Translations under genes and position numbers: made by a program
Shown here: positions 1-7,127 of the stretch, piece after piece
How the letters are laid out: every line of letters starts with the position of its first letter
Numbering within the stretch: the first letter of the stretch is position 1
From: Bacteroidota bacterium
GTDB taxonomy: Bacteria; Bacteroidota; Bacteroidia; Bacteroidales; VadinHA17
Direction: 5' to 3'
DNA length: 10,198 nt
Assembly: GCA_030611395.1 (NCBI GenBank)
Contig: JAUWPX010000024.1
Location: 1-10,198, forward strand
Notes under the pieces: generated by a model
Database searches by the model: none
The model's input: only the letters and a program-made list of their open reading frames with translations
Told to the model about the DNA's origin: nothing

Positions 1-1053
1 AATAGGGATCAAAACTTCAAACCTGTTTATTGTCTGCTTAACATCAATCTTTTTATCAGTTAGGAATGCATACCGTTGAGTGATATTCTTCAATCCTGTT
101 TTTGCAGACTTGCTTCCCACACTTTTTTGCTGAAGATTATTGGCAACCAAAATATAATTATCTTTCCTGGTAATCTCAATAATCAATGGCTTTGCTGATG
201 ATACTTCATTGTGCTTCACTGCATTTTCAATTAGTAATTGCAAAGCCATAGGCACAATAAGGTCATCATCCGCGGCTTCAAGTTTCAGACTGATATCAAG
301 GGTTTTTTCAAACCTGGTTTTCAGCAGAAAAAAATATGATTCTAAAAAGTTTAACTCCTCTGCAAGAGATATAACCTCTTTATCACCACTATCGATAACA
401 TACCGGTACAGATCACTCATTTGACTGATAAATTTCACAGCCAGTTCCTGATCTTTATGCACCAGGTCGCTTAGCACATTAAAATTATTGAAAAGAAAGT
501 GAGGGTTTAACTGATTACGCAATGATTCATATTTGTATGTCATCATTTCAGCCTTGAGCTTTTCAGCTTCCAGCTTAGAGCCTTGCCAGCTTTCTAAAAA
601 GCCAATTGAAGTAAAAACAAATGCAATGCTGAACGCGATTAGAATAGCAATCTGACTGTTGTAAATAGCCTGTATCCCAAAATTATCCGGCAAGCTCCCT
701 TCAAGAATCAAGTTCACCATTATATATACTAAAACAAAGGCTGTAGCGGAATAAATTATCAGGGAGATAATTCCGATAACTGCCCTTTTTACCGGTTTTT
801 CGATCCATGAAATACGCTTATCAAGTTGATAAACAATGAAAACATTACCCAGCCACTGCGACATAACAGTAGTCATACCCCAAATAGTAGCAGTTACAAA
901 ATAAAGAAGAGAATCAAAAAAATCAGGCCAGAAAATCACGCCCAGACCCCATGAAAAAACTAAACAGAAAATAACAAACTGCCATAGCTTTTTAAAAGGC
1001 GATATCAATATATTAAGCAAGGGTTTTTCGTTATTACTACTTCTCATGTGCAT
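1..1053 (-). CDS. LytS/YehU-type sensor histidine kinase (3' end cut by window edge)
   Basis: Membrane sensor kinase that would autophosphorylate a histidine and pass the phosphate to a response regulator, in this family usually of LytTR type. The frame is open from ATG at 1053 to the window edge with no stop, giving 351 residues; a second in-frame ATG at 1047 is an equally good start. Four hydrophobic segments lie at about residues 23-43, 49-66, 91-115 and 132-152, followed by a short coiled-coil-like linker. The His_kinase motif LRNQLNPHFLFNNFN is at 178-192 with the phospho-acceptor H185. The ATPase N-box LLIENAVKHN is at 273-282 and the glycine box GLKNITQRY starts at 320. No periplasmic sensor domain is present, as usual for this family. 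Only a few residues are probably missing. It is preceded by the receptor and TPR-DUF2141 genes on the same strand. Family assignment is firm; the signal is unknown. Confidence 0.93.
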   Translation of the reverse strand, partial: MHMRSSNNEKPLLNILISPFKKLWQFVIFCLVFSWGLGVIFWPDFFDSLLYFVTATIWGMTTVMSQWLGNVFIVYQLDKRISWIEKPVKRAVIGIISLIIYSATAFVLVYIMVNLILEGSLPDNFGIQAIYNSQIAILIAFSIAFVFTSIGFLESWQGSKLEAEKLKAEMMTYKYESLRNQLNPHFLFNNFNVLSDLVHKDQELAVKFISQMSDLYRYVIDSGDKEVISLAEELNFLESYFFLLKTRFEKTLDISLKLEAADDDLIVPMALQLLIENAVKHNEVSSAKPLIIEITRKDNYILVANNLQQKSVGSKSAKTGLKNITQRYAFLTDKKIDVKQTINRFEVLIPI

Positions 1054-1090
1054 AGAAGTTCTCTGATTTTTCACCTTCCCAAAAATACAT

Positions 1091-1127
1091 TAAAATGACT
1101 AAAATGAGCTAAAATGACTAAAATTAT
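1091..1127. repeat. Short AT-rich direct repeats (TAAAATGAC-like)
   Basis: Three copies of TAAAATGA with a fourth degenerate TAAAATTA start at 1091, 1100, 1110 and 1119, a spacing of 9-10 bases. They lie 38-74 bases upstream of the histidine kinase start, next to a TATTTTTG box. The near-helical periodicity and position would suit a regulator binding site, but low-complexity AT sequence can produce the same pattern. Confidence 0.5.
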
Positions 1128-1151
1128 AACTTCTTATCTTCTCAACTTTTT

Positions 1152-1173
1152 ATGCTGAGCGCAGTCGAAGCAT
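1152..1173. repeat. Palindromic REP-like element containing CTGAGCGCAGTCGAAG
   Basis: A 22-base imperfect palindrome with arms ATGCT/AGCAT surrounds the core CTGAGCGCAGTCGAAG. It is GC-rich against a very AT-rich background. From memory, closely similar TTCGACTGCGCTCAG strings recur as dispersed intergenic repeats in Bacteroidota and some other phyla; this has not been checked here. It sits 37-58 bases past the stop of the TPR-DUF2141 gene and could act as a transcript-end hairpin, but it has no U-tract. Confidence 0.45.
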
Positions 1174-1209
1174 AGTTCACTTTAAACTTTAGCCCCTTTT
1201 AGGCTTTTC

Positions 1210-2232
1210 TTAATTAATTGTAATTAGTTCCATTTTTAAATCCTTATCAAGCATGAACAGCCATTCCTTAAACTCAGGTGGACCGTAATTTCCTCTTGCA
1301 TTATTTGAAAAGCCATAGCCTTCTTTTGGAATACCAAATAAACCGGTATCCATTTCCCCGTTATCATTTTCATCATGATAGTACTGAAGAGCATAATGTC
1401 CGGGAGACAAGCTGTCAAAAGTCACTATACATTCCCCTCCGGATATTTCAGCATACAGTTCTTTAACAACAGCTTCAGATTCATTTAGCAACTGAATTGC
1501 CACTTTTCCTTCATCACTCTTTAGTTTAGTAATCTCTATATCCAGCTTACAGAATTGGTTTTGTACTGTAACTGTATCTGACACTGACACTCCCTTGCAT
1601 GAATTTGCAATTTCTTCCACCTGATCTTTTCCCCAGTTGGGATGAATAGGTGAAACCGGTTTAAAATCGTCCCAATTCTCCAGTAATTCTTTAGCCTGAA
1701 CGCAATATTTTGAAACATCACTTCCGAAGAACTGAGCAGTACCCATTTCATTCGAGATATTTAGATATTTAGCACGAGGATTATCAGGATTCATGCTAAG
1801 GGCAGTTCCTACTGCCTGTCCGGAAAGAATACTGTACTCCTGCCCTCTTGTCATTGGATCAACAACCAGACGGGCAGTCAGCATAAAGGCTTGCAATGCA
1901 TATACCTCTGACTCATCAGGAACTATTCCTGTCATTTTGTTCACTGATATTTCTGCCACATCAAGATACTCATCCTTTTTTGCCATATCGGATTGCTCCA
2001 TAAAACTCATTATTATGTAACAATGGGCATGGTAGTACAATGGAAGCCATTCGGCTTTTTCGGCATTGGCTATTCGTTCAAACTTATTAGCCAGACCTTG
2101 ATAATCTTCAATGGTTTTACAATCGGCATAACCCGCCAGGGTTTTCCCCATTGCCTGCTGAAACTCAGGTCCGTCAGCCATTGAAGTAAATACAAAAGAT
2201 ACTGCTGTTAATAATAAAACTACTTTTTTCAT
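1210..2232 (-). CDS. Secreted TPR-like/DUF2141 two-domain protein
   Basis: Predicted exported protein of 340 residues; function unknown. A signal peptide covers residues 1-19, with probable cleavage near SMA-DG. Residues about 22-215 form a helical TPR-like domain with recognisable blocks: AEWLPLYYHAH (60-70), DPMTRG (125-130), MNPDNPRAKYL (147-157), and GTAQFFG followed by SPIHPNWGK (up to 202). From memory this resembles a stand-alone Bacteroidota family of about 230 residues. Residues about 228-340 match DUF2141: YHDENDNGEMD (285-295), GIPKEGYGFSNNA (300-312) and GPPEF (317-321). The DxNxNGxxD stretch (287-295) resembles a calcium-binding loop. The second domain has no signal peptide of its own, so the two are made as one polypeptide. 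The gene starts 66 bases after the receptor gene and no promoter is visible between, so co-transcription is likely. The start ATG precedes the signal peptide directly. Confidence 0.85.
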   Translation of the reverse strand: MKKVVLLLTAVSFVFTSMADGPEFQQAMGKTLAGYADCKTIEDYQGLANKFERIANAEKAEWLPLYYHAHCYIIMSFMEQSDMAKKDEYLDVAEISVNKMTGIVPDESEVYALQAFMLTARLVVDPMTRGQEYSILSGQAVGTALSMNPDNPRAKYLNISNEMGTAQFFGSDVSKYCVQAKELLENWDDFKPVSPIHPNWGKDQVEEIANSCKGVSVSDTVTVQNQFCKLDIEITKLKSDEGKVAIQLLNESEAVVKELYAEISGGECIVTFDSLSPGHYALQYYHDENDNGEMDTGLFGIPKEGYGFSNNARGNYGPPEFKEWLFMLDKDLKMELITIN

Positions 2233-2298
2233 GATGTTTGTTTTTATGGTTAAGAATTAAAAAAAAATGAGCATTAACTTTAGGCACTTCTTTTAAAC

Positions 2299-4485
2299 TC
2301 ATTCCAATTTATCCAATTGATTAGCCTCACCACTTTTTGTCAGTGTAATAAAACAACCGATAAAATAGAATCTTTTCGCATCAGGAATAACAGGCACACT
2401 TTCATATAATCCTTCTTCATTGGCAAAAGAGGCATATTTGTATCCATACTGTTGTTTAAATCCTGTTACATTGCTGATTGACGCGTAAATAATTACATTT
2501 TGTTTGCACAGATAACTCCAGTTCACATTAAGTGTGCGATAGGGTGTCATTGATTCCGAGTTAAACTCCGCCTTGTTCGGATCGTTATAACACCTTGGGC
2601 TTGAATATCTTAATGTAAACCCGAGTAGCGACCTCAATCCTCCTATCCAATGCTTGTAAACCAGTGAAAAATTGTGCTTACTTACAAAATCCGGTATCGC
2701 TTCACCCGGATAATCTCTGAAATCACGTTTAGTATCAATATAGGAATAGGATATCCAGTAATCACCATTCCTGAGGGTTTTCCTGTCACGCCAGAAAATT
2801 TCCAATCCGTATGCATAACCACTGCCGGAATTATTATGATCCGTTGGTACCAGATGATCGGTAAGCCTGTACTTAACCAGATTATTATAACCTTTATAAT
2901 AGATCTCAGCCCGAAAAGTCCGGTTTTCTTTAATTGTCTGGTAATTCAGAATAAAATGATTTGTATTTTCAAAATGCAGCCTGCTTGTATACATCAAATA
3001 TTCATTTGCCGGATCCTGAAAAAATATTCCATAGGCTAATGAAAACTGGCTTTTGTCATCTAATTTATAGGCGGCGGATATTCTGGGTGCAAAATTGTAT
3101 TTTTTCAGGTAGGCTGAATATTCGTATCTCCCTCCCAGTCTTGTTACAAACTTATTGGAAGCATAGATATCCGCTTCTGCAAAACCAACAATCATATTAC
3201 TTGTAAAGTTCTGGAGATGGTGAACCGAATAGGGTTCATTGTCATATTTTTCAGAAGAATACTTGTAAAAATATTCTGCTCCGAATCGTATTTTAATTTT
3301 TTTACTAATCTGATTAGCCAGGGCAATTTTCGCATTAGCCCCATGCAGTTGTCCATAATAATCACCAAAGCCAAAACTATTATTATCGAAATTCCCTGTG
3401 GTGGAAATACCTGTTTTTAACGACCATTTTTCATTAAGTGTTCCCCGCCACGAGGTATTGAAATAAACATACTGATTATCCATTTTAATATTGATCGCTT
3501 CCGGCAAATAATCCGGGTCCTCCTGATCCAACGAGAATGAACTCTTATCATAGGTTATATAGGTTTTAAGCAAACCCCCTTTCCCCGTTTTTTGTCTTAC
3601 ACTTATTGCCCCGTTATATGACCGCGGGTATTTATGCCAATTATAATTCTGAGGTACCAGCCGCATATAAGGAGTAAGGTTCATATAATCGAAACTTGCA
3701 GTTACAGCACCGCTTTTCCATAACTTTGTGCCCGCCACTCCGGGTCCGATACTCTGAATGGAGAGATCCAACTGATCTTCTTGCTGTAAACCATTTGTTT
3801 GTAACAACAATACCGAAGATAAAGCTTGTCCGTACTCGGCTGAATAACCGCCTGTACTGAAAATAGTACCACTAAACATAAATGGATTGAACCTGCCACG
3901 AACTGCCGTATTGGGCTCGCTTATTGTATAGGGTTCATGAACCAGGATGCCGTCTATATAGGTTTGTGTCTCATCGCTATGGCCGCCTCTCACGAACAGA
4001 CGGCCTGATTCACCAACCATTGATGTGCCGGGTAGCGTTTGCATAGCACCTGAAATATCACCCAAAGCACCTGCAGTAGTAACAATATCAAGAGACTTTA
4101 GAATAACTGCTTTTTTTGTTTCACTGGCTTCAAAAGCCCCTACTGTAATCGTAACGGCATTAAGCCGGTTAAATGATTCTTTAAGGTTTGCTTCAATATA
4201 TACTTCTTTCCCGTTTAATTCAAGCTCTTTCATATAGGATTCAAAACCAATATAATCTACTTTCAAAACATGTTTACCGGTTTCATTAGTAGTAAAACTG
4301 AATTTTCCGTCAGCATCAGAGGAAGCTCCATCATAAGTACCTTCAATATAGATATTGGCTCCCGGCAAAGTATTATTTTTAATATCAAAAATAACTCCCT
4401 TGATATTAGTTGACTGAGCCATGATATCAGAACAAAACATCAATGCCACTATACCAATCACTATATATTTTATATATATGCTCAT
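2299..4485 (-). CDS. TonB-dependent outer-membrane receptor with carboxypeptidase-regulatory-like N-domain
   Basis: Outer-membrane beta-barrel for energised uptake driven by TonB-ExbBD; substrate unknown. I place the start at ATG 4485 (728 residues) because a good signal peptide, with cleavage after MAQ at residue 24, begins there. Upstream in-frame ATGs at 4533 and 4527 add a charged extension before it. Residues about 27-102 are a carboxypeptidase-regulatory-like (CNA-B-like) fold with the LPGANIYIEG and SDADGKFSF signatures. A TonB-box-like AVTITV is at 110-115, then the plug (about 122-232) with MQTLPGTSM, LFVRGGHSDETQTYIDG and GGYSAEYGQALSS. The rest is barrel, rich in alternating aromatic residues. 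The last strand, FYFIGCFITL, is followed by a polar tail of about a dozen residues, which is unusual but may be harmless. No SusD-like lipoprotein is adjacent, so this looks like a non-SUS receptor. It is the first gene after a consensus promoter. Confidence 0.93.
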   Translation of the reverse strand: MSIYIKYIVIGIVALMFCSDIMAQSTNIKGVIFDIKNNTLPGANIYIEGTYDGASSDADGKFSFTTNETGKHVLKVDYIGFESYMKELELNGKEVYIEANLKESFNRLNAVTITVGAFEASETKKAVILKSLDIVTTAGALGDISGAMQTLPGTSMVGESGRLFVRGGHSDETQTYIDGILVHEPYTISEPNTAVRGRFNPFMFSGTIFSTGGYSAEYGQALSSVLLLQTNGLQQEDQLDLSIQSIGPGVAGTKLWKSGAVTASFDYMNLTPYMRLVPQNYNWHKYPRSYNGAISVRQKTGKGGLLKTYITYDKSSFSLDQEDPDYLPEAINIKMDNQYVYFNTSWRGTLNEKWSLKTGISTTGNFDNNSFGFGDYYGQLHGANAKIALANQISKKIKIRFGAEYFYKYSSEKYDNEPYSVHHLQNFTSNMIVGFAEADIYASNKFVTRLGGRYEYSAYLKKYNFAPRISAAYKLDDKSQFSLAYGIFFQDPANEYLMYTSRLHFENTNHFILNYQTIKENRTFRAEIYYKGYNNLVKYRLTDHLVPTDHNNSGSGYAYGLEIFWRDRKTLRNGDYWISYSYIDTKRDFRDYPGEAIPDFVSKHNFSLVYKHWIGGLRSLLGFTLRYSSPRCYNDPNKAEFNSESMTPYRTLNVNWSYLCKQNVIIYASISNVTGFKQQYGYKYASFANEEGLYESVPVIPDAKRFYFIGCFITLTKSGEANQLDKLE

Positions 4486-4602
4486 TTTCGGTTTTTCACC
4501 AGCAAATTTGGTTTGGGTTAGCTTCATACACAATTAATTATTACTGAACTGTCATATTTCAATGACGAATCGTAAATATTTCTGAAGTTATTGCTGACGA
4601 AA

Positions 4603-4633
4603 CAAAAATAAGTCAGCATAGAATTCCCTCAAA
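4603..4633 (-). promoter_or_regulatory. Bacteroidota-type promoter for the TonB-dependent receptor
   Basis: On the minus strand TTTG (4633-4630) is followed by exactly 19 bases and then TATTTTTG (4610-4603), an exact match to the Bacteroidota TTTG / TAnnTTTG consensus. Transcription would start near 4597, giving a leader of roughly 110 bases to the preferred ATG at 4485. It lies after the tRNA terminator, so the receptor operon has its own transcription unit. No other feature was seen in 4534-4602. Confidence 0.75.
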
Positions 4634-4670
4634 CAAAAAATCGGCGAATGGATGAATATAGTCGGTTAAA

Positions 4671-4698
4671 TAAAAAACCACCCTCTAAGAAGGTGGTT
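4671..4698 (-). terminator. Intrinsic terminator after tRNA-Thr
   Basis: On the minus strand a perfect 7-bp stem AACCACC/GGTGGTT with a 9-base loop is followed directly by a T-rich tract. It is 17 bases beyond the tRNA 3' end. It would end transcription from the tRNA and from any M48 protease read-through, and separates that unit from the receptor promoter. Confidence 0.85.
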
Positions 4699-4715
4699 GT
4701 GAATTACTCCCATTG

Positions 4716-4788
4716 AGCCTCCCACCGGACTTGAACCGGCGACCTGCTCATTACGAATGAGCTGCTCTACCAACTGAGCTAAGGAGGC
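4716..4788 (-). tRNA. tRNA-Thr (anticodon CGT)
   Basis: A complete 73-nt cloverleaf is readable on the minus strand. The acceptor stem is GCCTCCT/GGGAGGC with one T-G wobble at its base. The D-arm is GCTC-AGTTGGTA-GAGC. The anticodon stem GCTCA/TGAGC holds loop TTCGTAA with anticodon CGT (positions 4755-4753), which reads ACG. The variable loop is AGGTC and the T-arm is GCCGG-TTCAAGT-CCGGT. The discriminator base is T and CCA is not encoded, so it must be added by CCA nucleotidyltransferase. It begins 13 bases after the M48 protease stop codon and is followed by an intrinsic terminator. Confidence 0.97.
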
Positions 4789-4801
4789 TTTGGAAATTTA
4801 C

Positions 4802-6040
4802 TTATTCATTTTTATCTTTTAATCTTTTCAATCTCTTCAACAACGGAGGGTGAGAATAATGAAAGAAGACAACAGCCGGATGTGGTCTCAGGTTACTGAG
4901 ATTTTTCACCGATAATTTTTTTAATGCGGTCATTAAAGCTTCTTCGCTATAATGTTTTCCTGCAAATGCATCTGCTTCAAATTCATTCTTTCTTGAAAAC
5001 ATATTCATTCCCAGTCCCAGCACAGTGGAAACAGGGCTATAGAGTATTCCAAACGCTATTAATCCTAAATGAAAACCTGTTTGCTCAGCTCCAAGAGCCT
5101 TGGATAATTCAGGATTACTAATAAGAAGAGACAGTATGTACAAAGTTAAGCCTGTTTGTAAGACAGAAATTATCATACCTTTTTTGGTGTGTTTTTTCTT
5201 ATAGTGTCCAATTTCATGGGCTAACACCGCTACTATCTCGTCCGTGTCAAGATCTTCAATAAGCGTATCAAAAAGAACAATCCTTTTCTTAGCTCCCAGT
5301 CCACTGAAATAGGCATTTGCTTTTGTTGAACGTTTTGATCCGTCTATTACAAAGATATTATCCAGTTTAAAATCAACTTTCTCTGCAAAATCTTTAATAG
5401 CTGTTTTTAATTCCCCCTCTTCAAGTGGAGTTTGCTTATTAAACAGAGGCACAATAAGTGTTGAATAAAACATTGTAATAAAAACCATAAAAGCACTCAT
5501 TAATAACCATGTATAAATCCAGAACATTTTCCCGGTTAGCATATAAAACCAAATAATAAGCGCCAGCAATCCGCCTCCAATAATCAATGACAACATCCAT
5601 CCTTTCACTTTGTCAAGAAAAAACGTTTTCAGTGTAGTTTTATTAAAACCATACTTTTCTTCAATCACAAAAGTGTCATACAAACTAAAAGGTGTATTTA
5701 CAATATCCATTACCAAACCGAGAATCCCAAAAAAGACAAGAGCTATAACAATCTGATTTGCACTAACTTCCCTTGCCCAATTATCCACAACTGCAAATCC
5801 TGCCAGAAATAACATAGCAATCATTAAAGTAAGGCTGAATGAAGAAGTCAGTTTTCCGAATTTTTGGTTTTCCTTTTCATATTTCTGCGATTTTTCATAC
5901 CGGTCAGGATCATAAATCCCCTTAAGTTCATCCGGCAACTTACTGCTCCACCTTGTTGAATTGAGCCAATCCAGCAATCTCTCAAGCGCAAAATCAAAAA
6001 CCACAATGGCAAGGATGATATAGAATATTGTATTATACAT
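4802..6040 (-). CDS. M48 family CAAX-type membrane zinc metalloprotease (Ste24-like)
   Basis: Integral-membrane zinc endopeptidase of 412 residues, close to the usual length of bacterial Ste24/CAAX protease 1 homologues. Hydrophobic segments are at about 3-20, 66-86, 96-115, 147-168, 172-200, 288-308 and 323-343. An N-terminal M48 domain of the CAAX protease type covers roughly 30-205. The catalytic motif HEIGH is at 275-279 (H275 and H279 zinc ligands, E276 catalytic), the third ligand is in NEFEAD (E353), and the conserved HYSHPP is at 394-399. Also typical are NAYFSGLGAKKRIVLFDTL (242-260) and TDEIVAVLAHE. All key residues are present, so it should be active. Bacteria lack prenylated CAAX proteins, so a role in membrane-protein quality control is the likely inference. 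It starts 52 bases after the second lipoprotein gene, with AT-rich promoter-like boxes (TAATTTTG at 6081-6074, TAAATTTG at 6064-6057) that lack a good -33 partner. Confidence 0.95.
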   Translation of the reverse strand: MYNTIFYIILAIVVFDFALERLLDWLNSTRWSSKLPDELKGIYDPDRYEKSQKYEKENQKFGKLTSSFSLTLMIAMLFLAGFAVVDNWAREVSANQIVIALVFFGILGLVMDIVNTPFSLYDTFVIEEKYGFNKTTLKTFFLDKVKGWMLSLIIGGGLLALIIWFYMLTGKMFWIYTWLLMSAFMVFITMFYSTLIVPLFNKQTPLEEGELKTAIKDFAEKVDFKLDNIFVIDGSKRSTKANAYFSGLGAKKRIVLFDTLIEDLDTDEIVAVLAHEIGHYKKKHTKKGMIISVLQTGLTLYILSLLISNPELSKALGAEQTGFHLGLIAFGILYSPVSTVLGLGMNMFSRKNEFEADAFAGKHYSEEALMTALKKLSVKNLSNLRPHPAVVFFHYSHPPLLKRLKRLKDKNE

Positions 6041-6092
6041 ATAAAATTACAAATTACAAATTTATTAGGTGCGCAAAATTAAGAAAAGTTTC

Positions 6093-7127
6093 TTACTCCT
6101 CAGTCCATACATACTTCTTATAGATGCGTATTCTCTCACGCAGTACCTTCAAATACTGTTCAACTGACTCCTTTTTATTCAGGGAATATGACTTTTGCGT
6201 CCAATTCAGGGCTACCTCGAGGTTATCATACATTTCTGATACCAGTGCCATATTAAGGGCAGCACGGGAGGCTATTTCATTATCCGGTCCATATGCCAGA
6301 ACTTTCCATATTTTAGCAGCATCCAGCCATTTTTCTTCCTTTGCCAATATAGCAGCTTCTCTTAGTTTAGGATGCCCACGGATAAAATAAAACCTGTCCA
6401 CCTCCTCCCACTGTGATACAAACCTCTCAGCATAATACAATCCTGACCAATATGCTGCCTCTGATACAGCATCCTTTTTTAAAGGAAGGTTCCTTAGTGC
6501 AGAATGAAGTGTTTTTCCTTCTGATTCCCAAAAGATTGTATCACTATAATAATATTTTTCAATTAAATATTTTTTTTCCGGATCATATACCCTGAATAAA
6601 GCTGATAAATATACCTTCAATGTACCAAAATTGTTATATCTGTTGCTATTATCAAAATCTATACCCAATGCAGCTTTCGTTGAATAAAAATGTTCCACAA
6701 TAAGTCCATCCAGTGAAATCACAACATCAGACCTGTTTTTGGCTGATATAGCTTCAATTGTATCCCAATTCATGGATTTTAACTCAATATCGAAATTTAA
6801 AGTGTTCTTATCCTCTATTGTTTTTTGAACAATAGTCACTGTATCTATTAATCCCGAACTATACAATGCATCTTCAACTCCCTTAAAAAGGCTCTTCCGC
6901 GCAATATTATTAATTTCCAACGAATCAAAACTATTTCTTTCATTATAACTTTCATTACCGGTAGGAAGATACAATCTGTTAACCAGGGTAATATGATAAG
7001 TGCTATCAGGAAGGTTCACTTCCGAAGGATCATAAACCCGGATAGGAACAATCGAAGTAGTTTCACATGAGATGAGGGAAACGATCCCGCAAAAGGTAAA
7101 CAGATATATAAAACTGCGAAAACGCAT
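6093..7127 (-). CDS. Lipoprotein with C-terminal TPR-like helices (DUF6340-like), second of a tandem pair
   Basis: Predicted lipoprotein of 344 residues; function unknown. The signal peptide ends in a lipobox LISC with the lipidated cysteine at C21. The middle (about 40-205) is a mixed alpha/beta region including a hydrophobic SDVVISLDGLIVEHF stretch (133-147). The conserved GKTLHSALRNLP segment is at 204-215. A TPR-like helical region is at about 252-318, with KWLDAAKIWK (266-275) and ASRAALNMALVSEMYDNLEVAL (286-307). The same architecture and motifs occur in the gene directly upstream, so the two are paralogues from tandem duplication or ancient pairing. The start ATG overlaps the upstream stop as TAATG (7129-7125), suggesting translational coupling. 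I recall this family in Bacteroidota as DUF6340, but the name is tentative. The C-terminal TPR could mediate protein contacts in the envelope; that is inference. Confidence 0.82.
   Translation of the reverse strand: MRFRSFIYLFTFCGIVSLISCETTSIVPIRVYDPSEVNLPDSTYHITLVNRLYLPTGNESYNERNSFDSLEINNIARKSLFKGVEDALYSSGLIDTVTIVQKTIEDKNTLNFDIELKSMNWDTIEAISAKNRSDVVISLDGLIVEHFYSTKAALGIDFDNSNRYNNFGTLKVYLSALFRVYDPEKKYLIEKYYYSDTIFWESEGKTLHSALRNLPLKKDAVSEAAYWSGLYYAERFVSQWEEVDRFYFIRGHPKLREAAILAKEEKWLDAAKIWKVLAYGPDNEIASRAALNMALVSEMYDNLEVALNWTQKSYSLNKKESVEQYLKVLRERIRIYKKYVWTEE

Larger units (their letters stand above)
1054..1209. other. Intergenic region between the TPR-DUF2141 gene and the histidine kinase
   Basis: This 156-base gap contains no gene. 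It holds a short palindromic dispersed-repeat-like element (1152-1173), a run of AT-rich direct repeats (1091-1127) and a weak promoter-like box TATTTTTG on the minus strand at 1087-1080. No clear -33 TTTG element is found about 19 bases upstream of that box, so a kinase promoter here would be weak or activator-dependent. Read-through from the receptor operon is also possible. No convincing intrinsic terminator with a U-tract was found. Confidence 0.6.

Noticed and set aside
1191..1205. Short hairpin AGCC/GGCT just after the TPR-DUF2141 stop as a terminator
   Set aside because: The stem is only 4 bp and there is no convincing U-tract.
2233..2298. Terminator or separate promoter between the receptor and TPR-DUF2141 genes
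   Set aside because: There is a run of nine T on the minus strand but no stable stem before it, and no TAnnTTTG box, so I treat the two genes as co-transcribed.
2674..3206. Plus-strand open frames of 121 and 81 codons inside the receptor gene
   Set aside because: They are antisense shadows of a well-supported receptor gene, with no recognisable domain.
4486..4533. Receptor start at ATG 4533 or 4527
   Set aside because: These would put 14-16 mostly polar residues before an otherwise normal signal peptide beginning at ATG 4485.
6041..6092. Promoter of the M48 protease at TAATTTTG (6081-6074) or TAAATTTG (6064-6057)
   Set aside because: Neither has a TTTG-like element about 19 bases upstream, and matches of this kind are expected by chance in such AT-rich sequence; noted in the gene entry only.
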